From an uncultured Collinsella sp. (GTDB taxonomy: Bacteria; Actinomycetota; Coriobacteriia; Coriobacteriales; Coriobacteriaceae): a stretch of 31,988 bases of DNA. This document shows, piece after piece, positions 15,658 to 22,992 of the stretch. The notes below the pieces were generated by a model, which saw only the letters and a program-made list of their open reading frames with translations, was not told the origin of the DNA and ran no database searches. Position 1 is the stretch's first letter, and each line of letters opens with the position of its first letter. The position numbers and the translations under genes are program-made. Location: the NCBI GenBank assembly GCA_902470925.1, contig CABRIF010000016.1, forward strand, positions 1-31,988, written 5' to 3'.

Positions 15658-18117
15658 ATGGGCGCCTTTGAACGCTTCGCCCCGTTCGTGCAGGACTTCA
15701 TCTACGCGAACGGCTGGGACAGCCTGCGCTCCATCCAGGTGGCGGCCGCGCACGCCATCTTCGACACCGACGACAACGTCCTGCTCACGGCCTCGACGGC
15801 ATCCGGCAAAACCGAGGCCGCCTTCTTCCCGATCCTGACCGAGTTTTGGCAGGACCCGCCCGCGAGCGTGGGCGCGCTTTACATCGGTCCGCTCAAGGCT
15901 CTCATCAACGACCAGTTCTACCGCCTGAACGATCTGTGCGAGGAGGCGGAGATTCCCGTTTGGCATTGGCACGGCGACGTTGCGGCCTCGCACAAGGCCA
16001 AGCTGCTCAAGCACCCCTCCGGCATCCTGCAGATCACCCCGGAATCCCTGGAGGCGCTGCTGCTGCACCGCCACGCCGCGGTGGGCCGCCTGTTCGGCGA
16101 TCTGCGCTACATCGTCATCGACGAGGTCCACTCGCTGCTACGCGGCGATCGCGGCGGCCAGACCCTGTGCCTCATCGAGCGCCTGAGCAGGCTCGCCGGC
16201 GTCAACCCGCGGCGCATCGGGCTGTCCGCCACCATCGGCGACCCCGAGCGCTGCGGAGACTTTCTCTCCGCCGGCACCGGACGACGCTGCATCATCCCCC
16301 GTTTCGAGGAACCCCGGCGCACCTGGCGCCTGTCCATGGAGCACTTCTATCTGAGCGGACCGCAGGCCACCGAGCGCGCCCGCGAACGGGCGGATGGCAC
16401 GCAGGAAGCCGAGGTGCTTGCCGTGAAGCGCATCGAGGCGAAAGACCCCTCGTTGGAGCAGCTGCTTGCGCAGGCGGAGCGGCCACAGGCGGCAAACCTG
16501 GCACGAGGCAAGGCCGAAGCAGAAGGGGGAGCCGCTGCCGTCACCGACGGCAGCCTCCCCGCCCCCGACGACATCACCGTCGAGGCGCAAGGCGGCCACG
16601 AGCTGTTGGCGCGCACGGATACCGCACCGCGCGAGGCCGACCCGGGTCTTGCCTACATCTTCGAGCACACGCGCGGCCGCAAGTGCCTGGTGTTCGTCAA
16701 CTCACGCGAGGAGGCCGAGGCCGTCTGCACGATGCTGCGCAGCTACTGCGAGGTGCGGCACGAGCCCGACCGCTTTCTCATCCATCACGGCAACCTCTCG
16801 GCGTCGTTTCGCCAGGATGCCGAGGAGATCATGCGCGACGAGGAGCAGGCGCTCACCACCGTGACCACCGCGACCCTCGAGCTCGGCATCGACATCGGTC
16901 GGCTGGAACGCGCCTTCCAGATCGACGCCCCCTTCACCGTCTCGAGCTTCCTGCAGCGCATGGGCCGCACCGGCAGGCGCGACATGCCGCCGGAGATGCA
17001 CTTCGTCATGCGCGAGGAGCAGCCCGAACCCCGCAGCATGCTGCCCGAAACGATTCCGTGGAAGCTGCTGCAGGGCATCGCGCTCGTGCAGCTCTACCGG
17101 GAAGAGCGTTGGGTGGAGCCTCCCTCGCTGGACCGGCTGCCGTACAGCCTGCTCTACCACCAGGTGATGAGCACCCTTGCCAGCCGCGGCGAACTGAGCC
17201 CCGCCGAGCTTGCCGCCCGCGTGCTCACCCTGTCGTACTTCCACCGCGTCAGCGCCGACGACCTGCGGTGCCTGCTGCACCACCTCATTGAGATCGACCA
17301 TATTGAGCTCACCGAGGGCGGCGGCCTGATTGCCGGCATCGCCGGAGAGCGCATCATCAACTCCTTCAAGTTCTACGCCGTGTTCCAGGAAAACGAGGAG
17401 TTCACGGTGAGAAGCGAATCGGCTGAGCTCGGCACCATCGTCAACCCGCCGCCGCCCGGCGAGCGCATCGCCATCGCGGGGCACTGCTGGATTGTCGAGG
17501 AGGTCGACTGGAAACGGCACCTGGTGTACTGCACGCAGGTGAAGGGGCGCGTGCCGGCCTATTTCGGCGACGTCGCCGGCGACATCGACACGCGTGTGCT
17601 CGAGCGCATGCACCAGGCGCTCGCCGAGCACGCAAGCTATCCCTACCTCATGGCCCATGCCCGCGCTCGTCTGGCGCAGGCGCGTCACGTGGCGGCACAT
17701 GCAGGCATCGTCGGCGCCGGATCGTCGGCGCTCGTCAACCTCGGGGGCGACACCTGGGCCCTGTTTCCCTGGCTGGGCAGCTACGCGTTTTTGGCGCTCG
17801 AGCGCCTGCTCAAGATCAAATGCGCGGGCGAGTTGGGCCTCAAGGGACTCGACCCATCGCGCCCGTACTTCATGCAGTTCCGCATGAAGGCCGAACCCGC
17901 CACGTTCTTCGAGGTGGTTGCCGCCGAGGCCGAGACGCCGTTCGACCCCATCGAGCTCGTGTATCCCGGCGAGGTGCCCTACTTCGACAAGTACGACGAG
18001 TTCGTGCCCGAGCAGCTGGTGCGCAAGGGCTTTGCCGAAGGGGTGCTCGACATCGAGGGCATGCGCCGGCGCGTCATCGGCTGGCGCGACGCCTACCGGA
18101 AGGGCACAGGCCTCTAG
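15658..18117 (+). CDS. BrxHI/Lhr-like superfamily 2 DEAD/DEAH helicase
   Basis: An 819-aa helicase. RecA1 contains Walker A TASTASGKTE (44-53), DEVH at 155-158 and SAT at 190-192. RecA2 contains VFVNSREEAE, TATLELGIDIG and motif VI QRMGRTGRR (433-441). Between them (about 240-330) sits a charged, low-complexity insert. The C-terminal 350 residues, with a winged-helix region around 500-560 and a beta-rich domain, match the overall plan of Lhr-like/BrxHI helicases, which move on nucleic acid by ATP hydrolysis. The ATG at 15658 is preceded by AAGGAGG and lies 83 bp after the ATPase stop. Last gene of the SOS-promoted operon. The pairing with BrxD is the main reason for calling it BrxHI-like rather than a housekeeping Lhr. 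Confidence 0.85.
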   Translation: MGAFERFAPFVQDFIYANGWDSLRSIQVAAAHAIFDTDDNVLLTASTASGKTEAAFFPILTEFWQDPPASVGALYIGPLKALINDQFYRLNDLCEEAEIPVWHWHGDVAASHKAKLLKHPSGILQITPESLEALLLHRHAAVGRLFGDLRYIVIDEVHSLLRGDRGGQTLCLIERLSRLAGVNPRRIGLSATIGDPERCGDFLSAGTGRRCIIPRFEEPRRTWRLSMEHFYLSGPQATERARERADGTQEAEVLAVKRIEAKDPSLEQLLAQAERPQAANLARGKAEAEGGAAAVTDGSLPAPDDITVEAQGGHELLARTDTAPREADPGLAYIFEHTRGRKCLVFVNSREEAEAVCTMLRSYCEVRHEPDRFLIHHGNLSASFRQDAEEIMRDEEQALTTVTTATLELGIDIGRLERAFQIDAPFTVSSFLQRMGRTGRRDMPPEMHFVMREEQPEPRSMLPETIPWKLLQGIALVQLYREERWVEPPSLDRLPYSLLYHQVMSTLASRGELSPAELAARVLTLSYFHRVSADDLRCLLHHLIEIDHIELTEGGGLIAGIAGERIINSFKFYAVFQENEEFTVRSESAELGTIVNPPPPGERIAIAGHCWIVEEVDWKRHLVYCTQVKGRVPAYFGDVAGDIDTRVLERMHQALAEHASYPYLMAHARARLAQARHVAAHAGIVGAGSSALVNLGGDTWALFPWLGSYAFLALERLLKIKCAGELGLKGLDPSRPYFMQFRMKAEPATFFEVVAAEAETPFDPIELVYPGEVPYFDKYDEFVPEQLVRKGFAEGVLDIEGMRRRVIGWRDAYRKGTGL

Positions 18118-18177
18118 CCGACATGGACCGCCCGTCGCGAGCAGGCAAGACCGATACGCGCCACAGACGGCATATGC

Positions 18178-18213
18178 GCCCGCCCGGCGCGGCACCCATC
18201 GCACCGGGCGGGC
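18178..18213. repeat. Strong inverted repeat downstream of the defence operon
   Basis: A perfect 10-bp stem, GCCCGCCCGG at 18178-18187 and its complement at 18204-18213, encloses a 16-nt loop. It lies 61 bp after the helicase stop, in the convergent gap to the next minus-strand gene. No T-tract follows on either strand, so it may block transcription or protect mRNA ends without being a classical terminator. Confidence 0.4.
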
Positions 18214-18314
18214 AGGGCCGGAGCCTTCGCGCGGCATCCATCGCTCCGGCGCCTGCAGGCCCGGCAGGCATCTGCCAGCTGAGGCGAACCGCGGTGCGAG
18301 CCTGTGCGGCGCCC

Positions 18315-19214
18315 TCAGCGCTCGGCTTCGTCGCGCAGGACGGAACCGTAAAACGCCCGCTCAATCGGCATCTCACCGCCAAACGTGTAGTCGCCGTCGG
18401 TGGCGATCAGCAGGTAGTTGTCCTCCCCGCTCACATCCTCGTCCACACAGGGAACCACGTGCACGCGCTCGAAGACCGCCGCCGCGCTCGCCACGGTATC
18501 GCGCAGAAAGCAGATGTCCTCGCCGCCGTCTGCCGACACCACATTGGCAAGATAGAGGCCGCCGGGGCGCAGGCACACCTTGACCTGGCAGAGCGCCTCC
18601 ACGGTTGCCAGTGAGCGCACCGGCTGCCGACCGGCGAAGCAGTCGTTCACCACCACGTCGTAGCGCGCCCCCTCGGCCAGGGCCCGACCCAGGTACGCAC
18701 GCGCATCCTCGCACACCAGGCCCAGGCGCTCGCCGGCACGCCGCTCCAGCTCGTCCAGATAGAACCAGCGCCGCGCCAGATGGGTGATGGCGTGATCGAC
18801 CTCGACGACATCCATGGACAGATCCGGGTGCGCAGTGAGTGCATGCTTGGGCCAGGAGTAGCCCCCGCCGCCCAGCATGAGGGCGCGCTCGATGCCATGG
18901 CCGTATGCCGCGCGCATCCGCTCCTCGGTCTCGAAGGCCCGATCGAAGGCCGCGATATAGGCGAACACCGGGTCGAACCGGTTGCCGTCGACGTAGGTGG
19001 CCGACTGGTACACCCCGCCCTGCTGGAGCACGCGCACCCGCGCCGAGCCCACGCGCACCATCTTCACGCGCGCGAGCCCCGTCTGCGTCCGCGCGAGCTG
19101 CAGGCACCGCACGCCGACCGCCACCGCCGCGGCGCCGACGGCAGCCGCCCCCAGCACTGCGCCGGCCAGACCGGCTGCCGGGACCTTCGGGGCATTCTTG
19201 CCAAACGTGTTCAC
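18315..19214 (-). CDS. Spermidine-synthase-like methyltransferase-fold protein
   Basis: A 299-aa protein with one N-terminal hydrophobic helix (about 13-36, AGLAGAVLGAAAVGAAAVAV) followed by a spermidine synthase/Rossmann domain. MLGGGGYSWPK (nucleotide-binding loop), VVEVDHAI, CEDARAYL and DVVVNDCFAG mark the fold. True SpeE has an acidic catalytic motif where this protein has NDCFAG, so it resembles the membrane-anchored fused-MFS/spermidine-synthase group of uncertain activity more than an authentic aminopropyltransferase. The GTG start overlaps the Elp3 stop in the sequence GTGA, so its translation depends on Elp3. That coupling is unusual and may hint at a shared process, but no function can be assigned. 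Confidence 0.7.
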   Translation of the reverse strand: MNTFGKNAPKVPAAGLAGAVLGAAAVGAAAVAVGVRCLQLARTQTGLARVKMVRVGSARVRVLQQGGVYQSATYVDGNRFDPVFAYIAAFDRAFETEERMRAAYGHGIERALMLGGGGYSWPKHALTAHPDLSMDVVEVDHAITHLARRWFYLDELERRAGERLGLVCEDARAYLGRALAEGARYDVVVNDCFAGRQPVRSLATVEALCQVKVCLRPGGLYLANVVSADGGEDICFLRDTVASAAAVFERVHVVPCVDEDVSGEDNYLLIATDGDYTFGGEMPIERAFYGSVLRDEAER

Positions 19215-21115
19215 GAAGTGCTCCTTTGCTGATACAGACCGTGGTCGACAAATCCCAGGTCGCGGTAGTACGCACGCGTCCCCACCGCGCTGATCACGTT
19301 CACGCGCCCATAGCCCTCCTCGCGCGCCATCGCGCAGGCGCGCTCCACCAGGCGCCGCCCCAGGCCCAGGTGCTGAGCCGACGAGGCCTCCTCGCCCAAC
19401 GGCGTGGCAACCCCGTACACGTGCACCTCGCGGATCATCGCCTCGCCCGCACCGACGGGCGCGCGCTCCCCCAGCTGCTCAACATAGGCTTGCGTGGGCA
19501 GCGACAAGCGCAAAAACCCCGCGATGCTCCCATCGGGCGTCACCCATTGCAGGAAGCGCTCGCGCGTGTTGGTCGTCTCGTACGCCACGACATCCAGCCG
19601 AAGCGACGAGGCGTCAATCGCGCGCATCGCCACCTCGCGGAAGCGAATCTCACGCACCTCGCCGGCATCGCCTGTCTGCTCCAACCGCCGTTCCACGAGC
19701 TGGCGCAGGTTGGGCTTCTTGTTGCCCACCAGGATGTCGTTCGAGGAGAAGTCGCGGATCATGCGCGAGATGCGGCAGAACGGCGGGGTGGCGAGCACGT
19801 CGGCAACCAGCACGTCGAGCAGTTCCTCCTCGGTATAGGGACGCCACGTGCCCGCGCGGTAACGATCGCACAGGCGCGCGCCGGCAATGAGCGCGCAAGG
19901 GTAGAGCTTCACCTCGTCGGGCTGAAACGCCGCCTCGGTCACCAGCCGCCGATAGTCGCGCTTGTCGGCATCGGGTGTCGCGCCGAACAGGTTCGCCATG
20001 GCATGCGCGTGGATCTTGAACCCGAAGACGCGCAGCAGCTCGAACGCCTCCTGGATGCGCGCAACCGTGATGGCTCGATCGTTGGCATCGAGCAGCCGCT
20101 GGTCGAGCGACTGGACACCCATCTGGACCTTCGTGCACCCCAGGCGGCGGATCGCGATGAGCGCCTCGGGCGTGACGGCATCGGGACGCGTCTCGATCAC
20201 CAGGCCCACCACGCGGTGGCGCGCCCGCTCGTTTTCCCGCTGCAGGGTCTCGAGCTCCTCGAAGCTCGCCCGCTGCCGCTCGGCGGCGCGCCTCCAGCAT
20301 GCCGCGCGCCCGTACAGCTGCCGCAGGGCCGCGTTGTAGCCGAGCGTGCCTGCGTCGATCGACGCCTGCGCTTCGGCGGCGAAACGCGTGAACGCCGCGC
20401 CGTCCTGAGGAAACCCCGCCTCGCGGTAGAATGCGCGGCGTTTTGCCACGCCCGTCGACGCATCGTGTCCCCGAACGGCCGACGCGGCGGAGGCGTCCGC
20501 GGTCCCGGCCGTGCCGCCCGCAGCCTCCGCCGCATCGCCGCCGGGCACCACCGCCCCGTCGTTCAGCGCCCGAAACAGCTCGCTCATGAACCACAGCTGA
20601 TAGGCTTCCGGGTAGTCGCTCCACGTGCCGCCGAGCACGATCAGCTCGATCTTGTCGGTGGCGTGCCCCATCTGCGCCAGCGCGGTCAGGCGCGCGGCCA
20701 CCTGCAAATAGGGGTCGAACCAGTCCTGCTCGGCGCGCTCACAGGCGGGCTCGTCGTGCAGGTAGCTTTTGGGCATGCGGATATCGCTCGGGCAGTAGAG
20801 GCAATCGCTGCCGCACGGCCAGGGCTTCGTGATGACCGTGATGGTGGCCACCCCCGAGGCGCTGCGGCGCGGCTTCACCCGCAAGGTCGCCACCAGGCGC
20901 TCCTCGAGCGCAGGCGTGATGCCCCACGATTCCCAGCGCGCCGGGTCCTGCTGCTTGATGCGCCGGTAGTAGGGCAGCAAGCGGCGCTTGGCGAGCATGC
21001 GCTTGTCGGCGCCGGACGCGCGGGCGGCGGCGTGGATGAACTTGAGCAGCGCGCGGTCGTCCACCGTGCGCCCCGCTCTCAGCTCCGCCACTATGTTCAT
21101 GATGATCTCGTCCAT
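19211..21115 (-). CDS. elp3: Elp3-type radical SAM / GNAT tRNA U34 modification enzyme
   Basis: Elp3 adds a carboxymethyl group to C5 of uridine 34 in tRNA anticodons, using radical SAM chemistry and acetyl-CoA. The radical SAM cluster motif is PCGSDCLYC (CxxxCxxC, Cys about 101, 105, 108). ETRPDAVTPEALI, MGVQSLDQRLLD and IHAHAMANLFGATPDAD are conserved family blocks. The last 150 residues form the GNAT domain, with GLGRRLVERACAMAREEG and VGTRAYYRDLGF. The protein has an Ala/Gly-rich insertion of about 60-70 residues before the ETRPD block, making it longer than typical Elp3. I place the start at the ATG at 21115 because a TACAAT box ends at 21123, which would give a leaderless mRNA; an in-frame ATG at 21124 overlaps that box. 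Divergent from a Trm9-like methyltransferase. Confidence 0.85.
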   Translation of the reverse strand: MDEIIMNIVAELRAGRTVDDRALLKFIHAAARASGADKRMLAKRRLLPYYRRIKQQDPARWESWGITPALEERLVATLRVKPRRSASGVATITVITKPWPCGSDCLYCPSDIRMPKSYLHDEPACERAEQDWFDPYLQVAARLTALAQMGHATDKIELIVLGGTWSDYPEAYQLWFMSELFRALNDGAVVPGGDAAEAAGGTAGTADASAASAVRGHDASTGVAKRRAFYREAGFPQDGAAFTRFAAEAQASIDAGTLGYNAALRQLYGRAACWRRAAERQRASFEELETLQRENERARHRVVGLVIETRPDAVTPEALIAIRRLGCTKVQMGVQSLDQRLLDANDRAITVARIQEAFELLRVFGFKIHAHAMANLFGATPDADKRDYRRLVTEAAFQPDEVKLYPCALIAGARLCDRYRAGTWRPYTEEELLDVLVADVLATPPFCRISRMIRDFSSNDILVGNKKPNLRQLVERRLEQTGDAGEVREIRFREVAMRAIDASSLRLDVVAYETTNTRERFLQWVTPDGSIAGFLRLSLPTQAYVEQLGERAPVGAGEAMIREVHVYGVATPLGEEASSAQHLGLGRRLVERACAMAREEGYGRVNVISAVGTRAYYRDLGFVDHGLYQQRSTS

Positions 21116-21122
21116 AGGGCGC

Positions 21123-21162
21123 ATTGTATCGCACCCGCGTCCGCACGCGGCGCACGTACAAT
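21123..21162. promoter_or_regulatory. Divergent promoter region between elp3 and the methyltransferase gene
   Basis: TACAAT occurs once on each strand: 21128-21123 on the minus strand, pointing at elp3, and 21157-21162 on the plus strand, pointing at the methyltransferase. The two form a symmetric pair 28 bp apart. Neither has a good -35. The minus copy would start transcription at about 21116-21115, the elp3 ATG. Confidence 0.4.
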
Positions 21163-21186
21163 GGGAGCGGACACCGGGAGGGACGC

Positions 21187-21972
21187 ATGGACAACAAAAC
21201 GGCGCGGCAGCTGGTCGCGCTCAACAACCGTTTCTACGCCGAGCACGCCGCATCGTTTTCCGCCACGCGCGGCGCGCCGTGGGCCGGCTGGCAGCGCGTG
21301 GTGCAGCTGTTCGAGGAGCACCTGCTCGCACACCCGCAGGGCCGGTCGGCATCCGTGGCCGACCTCGCCTGCGGCAACCTGCGCTTCGAGGCGTATTGCG
21401 AGCAGCAGCTGGAGCGCCTGGATCCCACCTACCACGCCGTCGACGCCTGCCCCGACCTGCTCGCACACGCATCCGCGCTGAGGTGCGCAGCGCGCATCCG
21501 CCCCCGGCAGCTCGACATCCTCGACACGCTGCTGGCCGGACGCGATCTTGCCGAAGCGCTTGCCCTGCCGCCCTGCGACCTGGCCGTGAGCTTCGGGTTC
21601 ATGCACCATATCCCCGGCGCCCGCACCCGTGAAGCCTACCTGCGGGCCCTATGCGACCTCACGCGGCCCGGCGGACTCATCGCGCTGTCGTTTTGGCGCT
21701 TCATGGACGACGAACGGCTGGCCCGCAAGGCACGGCATGCCGATGCGGCCGCCGAGCGCACCCTGGTCGACCCCGCCGCCCTCGAGGACGGCGACCATTT
21801 CCTCGGCTGGCAGGCAGACGCCTCCCCGCAGCGCTTTTGCCATCACTTCACCGAGGCCGAAATCGACGCCCTTGCAGCATCTGTGGGAACGCGGGCGCGC
21901 GAGGTTGCGCGCTGGGCGGCCGACGGCGCGTCTGGTACCCTCAATCGGTATCTTGTCCTCGAACGCCTCTAG
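21187..21972 (+). CDS. Class I SAM methyltransferase, Trm9-like
   Basis: A 261-aa SAM-dependent methyltransferase. Motif I is VADLACGNLRFE and the motif II Asp lies in HAVDACPDLL. The segment VSFGFMHHIPGA is where Trm9 has SIAVVHHW. The N-terminal NNRFYAEHAASFSATRGAPW follows the Trm9/ALKBH8 pattern (Y-N-x-IA-x-x-F-S-x-T-R-x-x-PW). LIALSFWRF and the HHFTEAEIDALAASVG / GTLNRYLVLERL ending also align with Trm9 landmarks. In yeast Trm9 methyl-esterifies the cm5U34 that Elp3 makes, and here the gene is divergent from elp3. The Trm9 assignment is an inference from motifs plus context; a generic small-molecule methyltransferase is the alternative. The ATG at 21187 has a GGGAGG ribosome site; TACAAT 24 bp upstream could be its -10. 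Confidence 0.6.
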   Translation: MDNKTARQLVALNNRFYAEHAASFSATRGAPWAGWQRVVQLFEEHLLAHPQGRSASVADLACGNLRFEAYCEQQLERLDPTYHAVDACPDLLAHASALRCAARIRPRQLDILDTLLAGRDLAEALALPPCDLAVSFGFMHHIPGARTREAYLRALCDLTRPGGLIALSFWRFMDDERLARKARHADAAAERTLVDPAALEDGDHFLGWQADASPQRFCHHFTEAEIDALAASVGTRAREVARWAADGASGTLNRYLVLERL

Positions 21973-21996
21973 GCGGCCGCGCCGGTGCGGCCGCCG

Positions 21997-22848
21997 ATGA
22001 GCCACGCACACGAAAGCACGCCCATGCACGCACGCCTGCCGAAGAACTTCGTCCTCGAACAGCGCATCGAGCGCTACGCCGCCGCCATCGAAACCGGCGG
22101 GAGCGCCTACGCCGGGCGCTGGGCGCACGCGTGCGCTGAGGCGGGCGGCGCGCCCTTTGCCCGTGTGCACCTCGACCTGGGCTGCGGCAAGGGGTCGTTC
22201 ATCGCCCAGATGGCCGAGCGCCACCCCGACACCCTGTTCATCGGCATGGACAGCGAGCCGGTCTGCGTGGTCTATGCCGCCCAGCTACTGTGCGAGCGCG
22301 GCATCCGCAACGCGCTCGTGGTCCCCGGCGACGCCGCGCGGGCCGCAGACATCTTCGCGGACGGGGAGCTGGCGGCGATCTCCATCAACTTCCCCACCCC
22401 GCATCCCAAGCGCCGCCACGCCGACAAGCGCCTCACCAGCGCCGCGCACCTGGAGGGCTACCGCCCCTTGCTGGCCGCCGGCGGCACCGTGACGCTGCGC
22501 ACCGACAGCGCGCCGCTGTACGCCTACTCCCTGCCGCAGTTCGAGGCAGCCGGATGGCGCATCCGGTGGGCCTCGGCAAACGACCGCGCCGACCACCCGG
22601 ACACCCCGATCACCGAATACGAGGAGCGGCTCTCGGCGCAGGGGGCGCACGTGCACGGCATCTGCGCCGCGCCCGCGGCGGCGCCCGCCAGCGCCGCCCA
22701 GCTCGAAGCGGCCCGCGCGCTACCCCAAAGCCTCTACGAGTACCTGCCCGACAACCTCTTCGACGGCACCTACATCCCCCACGGCATGGGCTACGCCATC
22801 GAGAACTTCCGCAACCGCCGCACGCATGAGCAGGCGCGCACCCGCTAA
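21997..22848 (+). CDS. trmB: tRNA (guanine-N7)-methyltransferase TrmB
   Basis: TrmB methylates N7 of guanosine 46 in the variable loop of tRNA. Motif I is HLDLGCGKGSF (about 58-68), FIGMDSEPVCV follows, and the TrmB signature NFPTPHPKRRHADKRL replaces the common NFPDPWPK. TPITEYEERL carries the conserved TEYE. The C-terminal part (after 225) is an extension ending in YEYLPDNLFDGTYIPHGMGY. Start uncertain: a GTG at 21985, ATG at 21997 and ATG at 22024 are in frame; none has a strong ribosome site. It lies 24 bp after the methyltransferase stop, separated by a repeated GCGGCCGC pair (21973-21980 and 21987-21994) that can fold on itself. Confidence 0.85.
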   Translation: MSHAHESTPMHARLPKNFVLEQRIERYAAAIETGGSAYAGRWAHACAEAGGAPFARVHLDLGCGKGSFIAQMAERHPDTLFIGMDSEPVCVVYAAQLLCERGIRNALVVPGDAARAADIFADGELAAISINFPTPHPKRRHADKRLTSAAHLEGYRPLLAAGGTVTLRTDSAPLYAYSLPQFEAAGWRIRWASANDRADHPDTPITEYEERLSAQGAHVHGICAAPAAAPASAAQLEAARALPQSLYEYLPDNLFDGTYIPHGMGYAIENFRNRRTHEQARTR

Positions 22849-22992
22849 CGCAGGCGCCTCGGCACCGCTTTGCTGCCCGCCTCGCCGCCTATCTCCCCAT
22901 CCTCGCCAAATCTTCACCGTGCGGTCGCGCGCGGCAGCGCCCATCCCCCATAATGGGGCATAACGCATCGACAACCCGAAAGCACGGTTCCC

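Noticed and set aside
12403..18117. Complete BREX or DISARM system
   Set aside because: Only BrxD-like and BrxHI-like genes occur. PglX/DrmMI methylases, PglZ, PglW, BrxL and the DISARM core are absent on both sides.
18178..18213. Intrinsic terminator for the defence operon
   Set aside because: The stem is strong but no T-tract follows on either strand, so I list it only as an inverted repeat.
18905..21481. 858-codon plus-strand frame opposite elp3
   Set aside because: Antisense shadow of Elp3 and the spermidine-synthase-like gene, whose motifs are clear.
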